The notes beneath the pieces are model-generated. The model was not told the origin of the DNA and did not search any database. It worked only from the letters and a program-made list of their open reading frames with translations. From positions 1 through 64,000 of the forward strand of contig CAMZEK010000006.1 in NCBI GenBank assembly GCA_947305795.1: a stretch of 64,000 nucleotides of DNA, in the 5' to 3' direction. The stretch's first letter is position 1, and each line of letters opens with the position of its first letter. The translations under genes were made by a program, and so were the position numbers. The DNA is from an uncultured Bacteroidales bacterium (GTDB lineage: Bacteria > Bacteroidota > Bacteroidia > Bacteroidales > F082). Shown here piece after piece: positions 15,917 through 24,041 of this stretch.

Positions 15917-16852
15917 TTACTTCAGGATTTCCTTTACTTTTTCTCGGTCTTGCTCAAGCTGTGCTTTCAGTGCTTGCAGACCGTCGAACTTCACTTCATC
16001 ACGGATGCGGTCAATGAAACGTACGCGGATTTGCTGGCCATAAAGGTCGCCGTCGAAGTCAAACAGATTCACTTCGATGAGCATGTCGCCTTCAGCACGG
16101 TCACCGATAGTGGGCCGGTGCCCGATGTTGGCCATTGCTTTGTAAGTCAGTCCTTTGTAATCCACCAAACAAGCATACACGCCGCCTTGGTTGAAGAGCA
16201 TGTATTCTTTCGGCAATTCCAAATTGGCTGTCGGGAAACCGATAGTGCGTCCGATTTCGTTGCCGCGCACCACTTCGGCAGTCACGGAATAGGCATAGCC
16301 AAGAAGTCGGTTGGCACTTTTCACGTTGCCTACAGCGAGGGCATTGCGAATCTTTGTGGAGCTGATAGCTATATGTTCAACATCCTGAGCCGCAACACGT
16401 TCCACCTTGAAATTGTACTTCCTTTTCAAGTCGCTGAGCAGGCTGAAGTCGCCCATGCGGTTTTTGCCAAAATGATGGTCATAGCCCACCACAATGTAGG
16501 CTGGATTAATGTTGTCAATGATATAGTCCTTGATGAAGGTCTCTGACGGGGTGCGCGAAAATTCCTTGGTGAAGTTGATAATCAACACATTGTCGATGCC
16601 GAATTCCTCGAATTTGCGCAGTTTTTCCTCGGGCGTGTTGATGAAGCGCAGATTGGAGCTGTCGATGTTGAGCACCTGACGCGGATGCGGGCTAAAGGTG
16701 ACCACAACCGTCTGACCGCCAATAATTTGCGCTAAGCTCTTCATTTTGTTGAAGATGGCTTGATGCCCAAGATGAACACCATCAAACGTGCCGATGGTGA
16801 CCACAGCGTTCGGAATGTTGCGTGCTTCTATGATGTTGTGAAAAACTTTCAT
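15917..16852 (-). CDS. ribF: Bifunctional riboflavin kinase/FAD synthetase
   Basis: A 311-residue enzyme converting riboflavin to FMN and then FAD. The N-terminal FAD synthetase domain shows VVTIGTFDGVHLGHQ and TFSPHPRQVL and IINFTKEFSRT; the C-terminal flavokinase domain shows GNEIGRTIGFPTANL and GVYACLVDYKG. Length and order are standard. No FMN riboswitch is visible upstream; instead its ATG overlaps the asd stop by one base, so it is the second gene of an asd-ribF operon. Confidence 0.96.
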   Translation of the reverse strand: MKVFHNIIEARNIPNAVVTIGTFDGVHLGHQAIFNKMKSLAQIIGGQTVVVTFSPHPRQVLNIDSSNLRFINTPEEKLRKFEEFGIDNVLIINFTKEFSRTPSETFIKDYIIDNINPAYIVVGYDHHFGKNRMGDFSLLSDLKRKYNFKVERVAAQDVEHIAISSTKIRNALAVGNVKSANRLLGYAYSVTAEVVRGNEIGRTIGFPTANLELPKEYMLFNQGGVYACLVDYKGLTYKAMANIGHRPTIGDRAEGDMLIEVNLFDFDGDLYGQQIRVRFIDRIRDEVKFDGLQALKAQLEQDREKVKEILK

Positions 16853-17865
16853 TACTTAAAGAACTGATTGATAATATATTGCGCAATCTGCACGGCATTG
16901 GTGGCGGCACCTTTTCGGAGGTTGTCGCTGACAATCCACAGGTTGAGACCGTTGGCCACGCTGAAGTCGCTGCGGATGCGGCCCACGAAGACATCGTCCT
17001 TGTCGTAGGCCTCAATGGGCATGGGGTAGAGGTTGCGAGTAGGATCGTCTTGCACCACTACGCCAGGCATGGCTTCCAAGAGCCGACGCACTTCCTCAAG
17101 TTCGAAAGGACGCTCCGTTTCCACATTGACAGCCTCGCTATGGCCTCCAGTGACAGGCACGCGGCACACCGTCGCGGTGATGGCTATATTGTTGTCGCGT
17201 AGGATTTTGCGTGTCTCGTTTACCAATTTTTCCTCTTCGGTGGTGTAGCCGTTTTCGCAGAAGTCGCCGCCGTGGGGGAGGATGTTGCGGTAAATTTGGT
17301 GCGGATAGGCGGGGGGTAGTTGAGAGTTGAGAGTTGGGAGTTGAGAATGTTTTGTTTCTTCAACATTCAATTGATTAATTCCTTTGATTCCGCTTCCGCT
17401 CACGCTTTGGTAAGTGGCAATCACCAACCGTTTGATACCGAAAGCTTTATGAATTGGAGCCAAAGCCATCACCATTTGGATGGTGGAACAGTTGGGATTG
17501 GCGATGAGTCGTGTTTCCGTCGTGATGGTGTCGGCGTTGATTTCGGGCACCACCAAAGGTACATTGGGTTCCATGCGCCAGGCCGAGCTGTTGTCGATGA
17601 CGAACGTACCGTTTTCGGCGAACTTGGGCGCGTATTGCTTTGAGGCTGAGGCACCTGCCGAGAAGATGGCGATGTCAGGCCGCAAGGCGATGGCCTCATC
17701 CACACTCACCACGCGATGTGTTTTTTCCTTGAACACGATTTCCTTGCCCACGGAGCGTTCTGAAGCGGCTACAATCAGTTTGTCAATCTGAACTTGCTGT
17801 TCGTCAAGCACTTGAAGCATCTTTGAGCCTACCAATCCGGTGGCTCCCACCACTGCAATTTTCAT
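16852..17865 (-). CDS. asd: Aspartate-semialdehyde dehydrogenase with a repeat-derived insert
   Basis: A 337-residue NADPH-dependent enzyme making aspartate semialdehyde for lysine/DAP, threonine and methionine synthesis. It has the N-terminal VVGATGLVGSKML nucleotide site, the catalytic cysteine in IANPNCSTIQM near residue 130 and the GGHSEAVNVE motif near 250. Between NQLNVEE and AYPHQIYRN the reading frame passes through four 7-bp repeat units (17318-17345), which encode SQLPTLNSQLP instead of the usual short loop. The rest is intact and in frame, so the enzyme is probably functional. Confidence 0.94.
   Translation of the reverse strand: MKIAVVGATGLVGSKMLQVLDEQQVQIDKLIVAASERSVGKEIVFKEKTHRVVSVDEAIALRPDIAIFSAGASASKQYAPKFAENGTFVIDNSSAWRMEPNVPLVVPEINADTITTETRLIANPNCSTIQMVMALAPIHKAFGIKRLVIATYQSVSGSGIKGINQLNVEETKHSQLPTLNSQLPPAYPHQIYRNILPHGGDFCENGYTTEEEKLVNETRKILRDNNIAITATVCRVPVTGGHSEAVNVETERPFELEEVRRLLEAMPGVVVQDDPTRNLYPMPIEAYDKDDVFVGRIRSDFSVANGLNLWIVSDNLRKGAATNAVQIAQYIINQFFK
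17318..17345. repeat. Period-7 tandem array (4 units) inside asd
   Basis: Four 7-bp units on the plus strand: AGTTGAG, AGTTGAG, AGTTGGG, AGTTGAG. Because 28 is not a multiple of three, the tract must have replaced or been trimmed with flanking sequence to keep the frame. Confidence 0.9.
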
Positions 17866-17885
17866 TTTCTTTCCGATTTAGGCCG

Positions 17886-17893
17886 CAAAAATA
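17886..17893 (-). promoter_or_regulatory. -7 box (TATTTTTG) of asd-ribF
   Basis: TATTTTTG on the minus strand, 20 bases upstream of the asd ATG. Confidence 0.65.
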
Positions 17894-17938
17894 GAAAAAA
17901 TGTGGCAGTTGTGCGTAAAGGCGTTTTCGAGTTTTTAT

Positions 17939-17946
17939 TAGTTTTG
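17939..17946 (+). promoter_or_regulatory. -7 box (TAGTTTTG) of hydF
   Basis: TAGTTTTG ends 16 bases before the hydF ATG at 17963; divergent from the asd promoter. Confidence 0.65.
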
Positions 17947-17962
17947 CGCCAAAATAGACTGC

Positions 17963-19153
17963 ATGGCAAAAGACCTCAAACCGCATATCGGCATTTTCGG
18001 CCGTCGCAACAGTGGAAAAAGTAGCCTTATCAATTTGTTGACGGGGCAGCAAATTGCCATCGTGAGCGACACCGCTGGCACCACCACTGACCCTGTCAAG
18101 AAAAGTATCGAGATTTTCGGCATCGGGCCTTGCGTGCTCATCGACACCGCTGGCATCGACGACGAGGGTGAGCTGGGTCGCCAAAGGGTGGAAAAGTCGA
18201 TGAAAGTGTTGGAAGAAATCGACTGCGCCATTCTCGTCCTCACGGAAAACTGCTTCGACGACCTCGAAAAACAGCTCATCAGTCGCATGAAAGCCTTGGC
18301 CGTGCCATTCCTCATCGTCCACAACAAGGCAGATAAGGAGCCGCTGAATGATGAATTGAAGGCAAAAATCAAAAAGGAATATGATTCCAAAATATTGGAT
18401 TTCAGTGTTTTGAGAAACGATGACATCGCTCCAATCGTCGAGTTGCTGAAAAAGACGATACCTGAAAGTGCCTATCAAAAAGTCTCCTTGCTCGGTGGCA
18501 TCATCAAGCCGAATGAAGTGGTCGTTTTGGTCTGCCCCGTCGATTCGGAAGCCCCCGAAGGTCGCCTGATTTTGCCCCAAGTGATGGCCATCCGCGATGT
18601 GTTGGACAACGCGTGCATCTGCGTAGTACTGAAAGAAACCCACTTGCAACAATACCTGGACGAAATGCCCAAACCTGCCTTGATAGTCACTGACAGTCAG
18701 GTGTTTGGCTTTGTCAGCAAAATTGTTCCAGCAGAGATTCCGTTGACTAGTTTCAGTATCATCATGGCACGTTTGCGTGGTGACTTCGACCATTACTTGC
18801 AAGGAACACCGCATCTTTCACAACTGAAGGACGGCGACACGGTCTTGCTACTCGAATCGTGTACCCACCACAGCACCTGCGAAGATATCGGGCGCGTAAA
18901 GCTACCTCGGATGATACTGAAATTCACGGGCAAAGACATCAGCTTCGAATATGTGGCTGGACTTGCGCCCATCACGGAGCCTGAAAAATACGCTATGGCC
19001 ATCCAATGTGGCGGTTGCATGAGTACGCGAAAACAACTTCTCAACCGTACCAATCTCTTTGTGAATCAGGGTATTCCCATCAGCAACTACGGCATGGCCT
19101 TGGCCTACATGAACGGCATTTTCGACCGCGTCTTGCAACCCTTCATGAAATAA
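17963..19153 (+). CDS. hydF: [FeFe]-hydrogenase maturation GTPase HydF
   Basis: A 396-residue scaffold GTPase on which the 2Fe subcluster of [FeFe]-hydrogenase is assembled by HydE and HydG before delivery to HydA. G1 GRRNSGKSS is at residues 13-21, G2 DTAGTTTDP near 37, G3 DTAGIDD near 60, and NKAD near 120. The C-terminal Fe-S domain has CTHH near 299-302 and CGGC near 350-353, matching the HydF cluster ligands. No hydE, hydG or hydrogenase gene is in the window, so the partners must be elsewhere. Its presence suggests hydrogen metabolism and an anaerobic life. Confidence 0.96.
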   Translation: MAKDLKPHIGIFGRRNSGKSSLINLLTGQQIAIVSDTAGTTTDPVKKSIEIFGIGPCVLIDTAGIDDEGELGRQRVEKSMKVLEEIDCAILVLTENCFDDLEKQLISRMKALAVPFLIVHNKADKEPLNDELKAKIKKEYDSKILDFSVLRNDDIAPIVELLKKTIPESAYQKVSLLGGIIKPNEVVVLVCPVDSEAPEGRLILPQVMAIRDVLDNACICVVLKETHLQQYLDEMPKPALIVTDSQVFGFVSKIVPAEIPLTSFSIIMARLRGDFDHYLQGTPHLSQLKDGDTVLLLESCTHHSTCEDIGRVKLPRMILKFTGKDISFEYVAGLAPITEPEKYAMAIQCGGCMSTRKQLLNRTNLFVNQGIPISNYGMALAYMNGIFDRVLQPFMK

Positions 19154-19193
19154 AAAAGGTCAATCTGCGTTTGAAGAATACTTATTCAACCTT

Positions 19194-20084
19194 TTGAAAC
19201 GACTATCTGTCATATTGTTTTTGTTGTTGTGCAGCATGGCCGCCTTTGCGCAAAGCGAAGACGAGAAGCATGGCCGTATGCCTTATTTCGGCTATGTCGT
19301 CTCGGCTGACAGCTTGAGGCCGATACGCAATACGCACGTTATCAGTAAGATGGCGCATTGTGGTACCGTCACCAATATGCAAGGCAAGTTTCTCATCTCG
19401 GCCAAGAGCGTCGACACCCTTTGGGTGAGCTGTTTGGGTTATTCGCGCCGCCTAATCCCCATCGACTCCAGCTTGGCATATGGTAAGGACACGCTTTTCA
19501 TCCGCCTCAGAAGCGACACCATCACCCTGCGCGAAGTGGCCGTGTTTCCCTTCTATAACTATGAGACTTTCAAGGAGATGCTTATTACCATGCCTTCCAT
19601 TGAGATGCCGAGAGAGATACAAAAGACATACGAGGAGTTGGAAGATTTATGGCTGAGCCGCCCGATGGGGGGCAGCAATGGGATGGTGACCATTACGGCC
19701 AATCCGATACAGTATTTGTATGACAAGTACAACAAATCCGCTCGAAGGCAAGCCACTCTTTTGCGCAACCGACGCACATTCAATGAGGTGCTTCGCGAGC
19801 AAGGTCGCCTTGACGAGCTGCTTCCCGACTCGCTCGACTATTCCATTGACTATAAGGTTTATGAACTTGACGAAGCCGCCGAAATCAGCAAAAACAAAGG
19901 TCAGCCACGCAAATGGCGCACCTATAATGAGATGCTCCGCGAACAAGGCCGTCTTGATGAACTGCTTCCCGATTCGCTTGACTATCCCATTGATTACAAG
20001 CTCTATGACCTTGATCCTGCAAACAAAGTGGGCAAAACCAAGCCTTTGGTTCCGAGGAAAAAATACATCCGTTTGGGACACTAA
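19194..20084 (+). CDS. Secreted carboxypeptidase-regulatory-like protein with internal duplication
   Basis: A 296-residue protein starting at TTG; the codon begins an excellent signal peptide (KRLSVILFLLLCSMAAFAQ), which supports this rare start. Residues about 30-115 form a CarboxypepD_reg-like beta domain (GYVVSADSLRPIRNTHVIS, TVTNMQGKFLIS). The C-terminal third contains two near-identical copies of a block of about 45 residues, each with LREQGRLDELLPDSLDY then IDYK. The function is unknown; similar small Bacteroidetes proteins are periplasmic or surface located. It lies 40 bases after hydF and 11 bases before comF-like, so co-transcription is possible. Confidence 0.75.
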   Translation: MKRLSVILFLLLCSMAAFAQSEDEKHGRMPYFGYVVSADSLRPIRNTHVISKMAHCGTVTNMQGKFLISAKSVDTLWVSCLGYSRRLIPIDSSLAYGKDTLFIRLRSDTITLREVAVFPFYNYETFKEMLITMPSIEMPREIQKTYEELEDLWLSRPMGGSNGMVTITANPIQYLYDKYNKSARRQATLLRNRRTFNEVLREQGRLDELLPDSLDYSIDYKVYELDEAAEISKNKGQPRKWRTYNEMLREQGRLDELLPDSLDYPIDYKLYDLDPANKVGKTKPLVPRKKYIRLGH

Positions 20085-20095
20085 ACCGTTTCATC

Positions 20096-20794
20096 ATGAC
20101 TTTCCGTGATTGGCTTGACAGCGTTATCAATTTGTTTTATCCGCGCGTGTGTGCGGCTTGCGGCGAGCCGTTGCTTAAGGACGAGGAGACGGTGTGCTTG
20201 AAATGCCGTTTTCTGCTTCCCAAAACGGGCTATGAGCTGAATCCCGAAAATCCTTTGGCGCAAACTTTCTATGGCCGCGTCCCGTTCCATGCGGTGACGG
20301 CTTGTTTTTTCTTCGCCAAGTCGGGGAAAGTGCAGCATCTCATCCATGAATTGAAGTACAAAGGCAACAAGGAAGCGGGTGTTTTTCTCGGCCAACAACT
20401 TGGCGATAGTATCAAGGAAGCTCCTCTGTTTCAAGGTATTGACTATCTGATTCCCGTTCCGTTGCACCCGAAGCGCGAGAAAAAACGTGGTTACAACCAA
20501 AGCTTGATGATTGCTCAGGGTATCAACGAGGTGATGGGCATCCCGATTGGCGACAAATACCTCATTCGCGCGGTAAATACGGCCACGCAAACCAAAAAAT
20601 CGGCAGAAGAACGTTTCAAGAACGTGAAGGACATCTTCGAGGTGCGCCATGCCGAGGAATTGCAAGGTAAACACGTGCTTCTCATCGACGACGTGTTGAC
20701 CACAGGCGCGACTTTGGAGGCCTGTGCGCACCAGTTGGAAAGCGTTCCTGGCATCGTCATCAGTGCAGCCACGGCTGCCTGCGCTGGAAATTGA
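20096..20794 (+). CDS. ComF family phosphoribosyltransferase-like protein
   Basis: A 232-residue protein with an N-terminal zinc-ribbon (CAACGEPL near 18, CLKC near 35) and a type I phosphoribosyltransferase domain whose PRPP loop reads VLLIDDVLTTGATLEAC near residues 197-213. ComF proteins are needed for natural transformation in several bacteria, probably at the ssDNA uptake step, though many members lie in species not known to be competent. Complete in length, with ATG 20096 as start. Confidence 0.9.
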   Translation: MTFRDWLDSVINLFYPRVCAACGEPLLKDEETVCLKCRFLLPKTGYELNPENPLAQTFYGRVPFHAVTACFFFAKSGKVQHLIHELKYKGNKEAGVFLGQQLGDSIKEAPLFQGIDYLIPVPLHPKREKKRGYNQSLMIAQGINEVMGIPIGDKYLIRAVNTATQTKKSAEERFKNVKDIFEVRHAEELQGKHVLLIDDVLTTGATLEACAHQLESVPGIVISAATAACAGN

Positions 20795-20868
20795 AGGCTT
20801 CGAAATCACTTTTTTTCCGTCCGTTTTGTCGTTTTTCCTATCTTAGCCGCCGCAAAACGACCTAAATC

Positions 20869-22647
20869 GTGCTTAAAGAGAAGATAGACCAATGGATTGA
20901 CCGTTTCAATGCGTGGCGGACGACACACATGACAGACCGGCGTTTCATGCTGATTATCAGCATTCCGACGGGGTTTCTGGCGGGGGCTGCCGCTGTTGTC
21001 ATCAAGAAATTAGCGCACGGTATCCGCGATTTGGTCATCAACGCGCAGTTCAACTATTCCCATCTGCTCTATTTTGTTTGTCCCGCCATCGGCATCCTGC
21101 TGACCATCCTGTTTTGCAAGTACATCCTGAAAAAAGACGTGGGGCACGGCATCCCAGGCATCCTTTACGCCATCTCGAAGAACAAGGGTAAAGTGGACCG
21201 CAGCAGCACTTGGTCGAGCATCATCACCAGTGCGCTGACGGTCGGTTTTGGCGGTTCGGTGGGATTGGAAGGTCCTTCCGTCTCGACGGGCGGCAGCATC
21301 GGCTCCAACATTGCCCAACTCTTGAAACTCGACTACAAACACACCATTCAGCTCATCGGCATGGGTGGCGCGGCGGCGTTGGCAGCCATTTTTCAGGCAC
21401 CCATCACGGGCATTGTCTTTGCCCTTGAAGTGTTCATGATAGACCTGTCGCTCAACGCGATAGTGCCCATCATCGTGTCTTCGTTCACAGCCATCTTGAC
21501 GGCCTATTTCTTCCTCGGCCAGACGGTGGAATACCCTGTCGCCATCACTGAGGGCTTCATCCCCTCCAATGCCTTGTATTATGTGCTTTTGGGCGTTTTT
21601 GCCGGTTTTGTGTCGGCTTATTTCCTGAAGGTGACTTTCAGCGTGGAGAAACGTTTCAAGCGAGTGAAGTCGCCTTGGATGCGTTTCCTCGTCGGAGGCT
21701 CACTGTTGGGCATCCTTATTTTCTTGTTTCCGGCCCTATACGGCGAAGGCTACGAGGCCATCAACTCGGCCTTGCGCGGCGACTATAGTCCCATTTTCGG
21801 CAACCCGTGGTTCGACCGTTTCAAGGACTTCGATTTCGTGGTCATCATTCTCTTTGCGAGTATGATACTGCTGAAAGCCTTTGCCACGGCCTTTACCTTC
21901 GGTGCGGGCGGCGTGGGTGGCACCTTTGCTCCGGCCTTGTTCATCGGGGCCTTTACGGGGTTGTTTTTCGCCACTTTGGTTAATTATTTGGGCATTGCCG
22001 AGTTGGATCCGGCCAAGTTTGCCCTCGTCGGGATGAGCGGTTTGGTGGCGGGGATGCTCCATGCTCCGTTGACAGGCATCTTCCTTATTGCGGAAATCAC
22101 CAATGGTTACGCTCTTATTGTTCCGCTGATGATTGTCGCGGCTTTGGCCTACGCCATCAACAGACTGTTTTTCAGGCACTCCATTTATACCAATGCTGTG
22201 GCTGAAAAAGGCGTGGAAGTGACCCACAACAAGGATAAGAGCATTCTTAACATGATGGCTATCAATCAGTTGATAGAGACCAATTTCAGTCCCATTGACC
22301 CAGACAGTCTTTTCCGCGACTTGTTGCCTTTGGTTTCATCCTCGAAGCGCAACATCTTCCCCGTGGTCGACAAGGAAGGTTTCTTCTGCGGTCATGTGCT
22401 GTTCGACGATGTGCGCGCCATCCTCTTCGATGAGAGCTATTACGACCAGTCCATCCAGAATTTTGCTGTCCTTCCCGATTATGTCATCCATCCCGAGGAG
22501 CCGATGGAGGAGATTGTGCACAAGTTTCAGAAGTCGGGCAAATACAACATCCCCGTGATTCAAGGTGGAAAGTATTTGGGCTACATCTCGCGTGCCAATG
22601 TTTTCTCGGCCTATCGCAACATGATGAGCGAGATTTCAGAGGATTGA
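20869..22647 (+). CDS. CLC family chloride channel/transporter with CBS domains
   Basis: A 592-residue membrane protein. The CLC core (about residues 25-430) shows the selectivity motifs GLEGPSVSTGG near 133, with the gating glutamate, GGVGGTFAPALFIG near 347 and a later GMLHAPLTGIFLIAEITNGY. Two CBS domains follow (about 460-585), often regulating CLC proteins by nucleotide binding. It could be a channel or a chloride/proton exchanger; the sequence alone does not decide. The start is GTG at 20869; a -7-like TATCTTAG lies about 20 bases upstream. Confidence 0.93.
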   Translation: MLKEKIDQWIDRFNAWRTTHMTDRRFMLIISIPTGFLAGAAAVVIKKLAHGIRDLVINAQFNYSHLLYFVCPAIGILLTILFCKYILKKDVGHGIPGILYAISKNKGKVDRSSTWSSIITSALTVGFGGSVGLEGPSVSTGGSIGSNIAQLLKLDYKHTIQLIGMGGAAALAAIFQAPITGIVFALEVFMIDLSLNAIVPIIVSSFTAILTAYFFLGQTVEYPVAITEGFIPSNALYYVLLGVFAGFVSAYFLKVTFSVEKRFKRVKSPWMRFLVGGSLLGILIFLFPALYGEGYEAINSALRGDYSPIFGNPWFDRFKDFDFVVIILFASMILLKAFATAFTFGAGGVGGTFAPALFIGAFTGLFFATLVNYLGIAELDPAKFALVGMSGLVAGMLHAPLTGIFLIAEITNGYALIVPLMIVAALAYAINRLFFRHSIYTNAVAEKGVEVTHNKDKSILNMMAINQLIETNFSPIDPDSLFRDLLPLVSSSKRNIFPVVDKEGFFCGHVLFDDVRAILFDESYYDQSIQNFAVLPDYVIHPEEPMEEIVHKFQKSGKYNIPVIQGGKYLGYISRANVFSAYRNMMSEISED

Positions 22648-22757
22648 TATGGCTTTTGTTTTTTGTTTTGTTGCGCAGAAAATCCAATTTTGCGCAGAAA
22701 AACACGTTTTTTACCCATTTGCCAAAAATTGATGTCATACAAATCTGTTTTAATCGT

Positions 22758-22765
22758 TATTTTTG
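22758..22765 (+). promoter_or_regulatory. -7 box (TATTTTTG) of the small lipoprotein gene
   Basis: TATTTTTG ends 49 bases before ATG 22815. The preceding gap also holds two direct copies of TTGCGCAGAAAA. Confidence 0.6.
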
Positions 22766-22814
22766 CACGGCTTTTTAGTCAAATCTATTGTTTAACAAAT
22801 CTAACACAAAAAAA

Positions 22815-23318
22815 ATGAAAAAAGTAACATTTCTACTCGCCACCCTGCTTATTGGTGGCATGATGCTGACAGGCTGCAAAAAAACTCCAACGCCTTCAAC
22901 TCCCGACACACCGTCGACACCAACGACAAAAACCGTGGTGTACAAAATGGATAACACCTATGTGGATAAGACGACATCAACAACGTTCGTAATTTCGCCT
23001 TGCTTCCACTTCAGTTTCAGTTACAAGGATGCTAATGGAACCATGGTTACAGTGAACGATCCCACTTTGCCCTGGTCAAAGGAAATTACAGTGACGACTC
23101 CTTTTGAAGCCAAACTGGAAGGAACTGCGACGTACAATGAGGCGGATCTTCCTGAGGATAGGATTAATTATGACGCGCTTGTCTATATCTTGGGTGGTGG
23201 TACACAAGTGCCACAAGAGCATTATGTGCGCTCATTCCCTACCAAAGAGAAATTCTTGGAATATATGGGCAACCATCCCGACTTAATGAGCTATAGTTAT
23301 ACCTTGTCGGTTAACTAA
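22815..23318 (+). CDS. Small lipoprotein of unknown function
   Basis: A 167-residue predicted lipoprotein: signal helix VTFLLATLLIGGMM, lipobox LTGC, then a flexible Thr/Pro/Ser linker (KKTPTPSTPDTPSTPTT). The mature domain is beta-like with no family I recognise. ATG 22815 starts the signal peptide and follows an A-rich leader. It is a single-gene unit with its own promoter and a strong terminator downstream. Confidence 0.75.
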   Translation: MKKVTFLLATLLIGGMMLTGCKKTPTPSTPDTPSTPTTKTVVYKMDNTYVDKTTSTTFVISPCFHFSFSYKDANGTMVTVNDPTLPWSKEITVTTPFEAKLEGTATYNEADLPEDRINYDALVYILGGGTQVPQEHYVRSFPTKEKFLEYMGNHPDLMSYSYTLSVN

Positions 23319-23343
23319 GACTCTGTGAGGATTTTACCTTTTC

Positions 23344-23384
23344 TTTGCCCGACCTTCACGAATGGAGGTCGGGCAAATTGTTTT
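23344..23384 (+). terminator. Rho-independent terminator after the small lipoprotein gene
   Basis: A perfect 12-bp stem (TTTGCCCGACCT with AGGTCGGGCAAA) with a 10-base loop, followed by TTGTTTT. Confidence 0.85.
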
Positions 23385-23425
23385 ATGACAAATGATGGTT
23401 TTTGCTTGTTCTCGCAATAAAATTG

Positions 23426-23433
23426 TACTTTTG
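23426..23433 (+). promoter_or_regulatory. -7 box (TACTTTTG) of the membrane protein gene
   Basis: TACTTTTG ends five bases before ATG 23439, so the transcript should be leaderless or nearly so. Confidence 0.6.
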
Positions 23434-23438
23434 CAGCC

Positions 23439-24041
23439 ATGGAAACGAAGAATCAAACCCCCATCAAGAAGGTGAAGAGTATTGAGAGCCAGTCTCTTGT
23501 GAATCATGTGGACAGCGGCTTGCCACGTTGTCTCATTGAGGCGGCTTTTGTGTGCTACCTTTTGCAAGCCGTCCTCAACTGGGCGCCGCTTTTGCATTGG
23601 ATGAACGACGCGCATCTTTCGTGGGCGCGAGGCATCGTTCAGACTTTTGGGGCTGTGGTGATGTATGTTGGCCTGATGCGAGGCATGAAGCCGTTGTATC
23701 GGCCGTTCACGGTGTGGTGGTGGATAGTCATAGCACTGAATCTCGCTGGGTTCATAACGGAGCTGATTCCAGCTATCATGTATTCCATAGGCTTACCTGT
23801 GGCTGTTTCACTAATGTTGATCTATTTGCCTTTTGGTTGCTCCATCATCTTTAACTACCGTGGGAGGCTGCGTCAAGTAGGGTTATGGATGGTGCTTTAC
23901 ATCTTGATTTCCAGCATTATTCCCGTTGTTTCCTTTCTGCTTGTTGGCCCAGAGAATGGCCTGGCCAACCTGCCGATGGAGATTCCCACCATTGCTGTCA
24001 TAGTGATTTATGCTTGGGTGCAGAGAAGGGTATTAATCTGA
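23439..24041 (+). CDS. Polytopic membrane protein of unknown function
   Basis: A 200-residue protein with about five or six hydrophobic helices (for example CLIEAAFVCYLLQAVL, FGAVVMYVGLM, WWIVIALNLAGFITELI, LPVAVSLMLIYLPFG, LYILISSIIPVVSFLLVG) and a polar N-terminus of 30 residues. I do not recognise the family. The start ATG sits immediately after a -7 box. Its 3' end overlaps the convergent AraC-type regulator gene by nine bases. Confidence 0.65.
   Translation: METKNQTPIKKVKSIESQSLVNHVDSGLPRCLIEAAFVCYLLQAVLNWAPLLHWMNDAHLSWARGIVQTFGAVVMYVGLMRGMKPLYRPFTVWWWIVIALNLAGFITELIPAIMYSIGLPVAVSLMLIYLPFGCSIIFNYRGRLRQVGLWMVLYILISSIIPVVSFLLVGPENGLANLPMEIPTIAVIVIYAWVQRRVLI

Noticed and set aside
15901..16000. 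FMN riboswitch controlling ribF
   Set aside because: ribF overlaps the asd stop and has no leader; the sequence at its other end is a short convergent gap without the conserved RFN fold.
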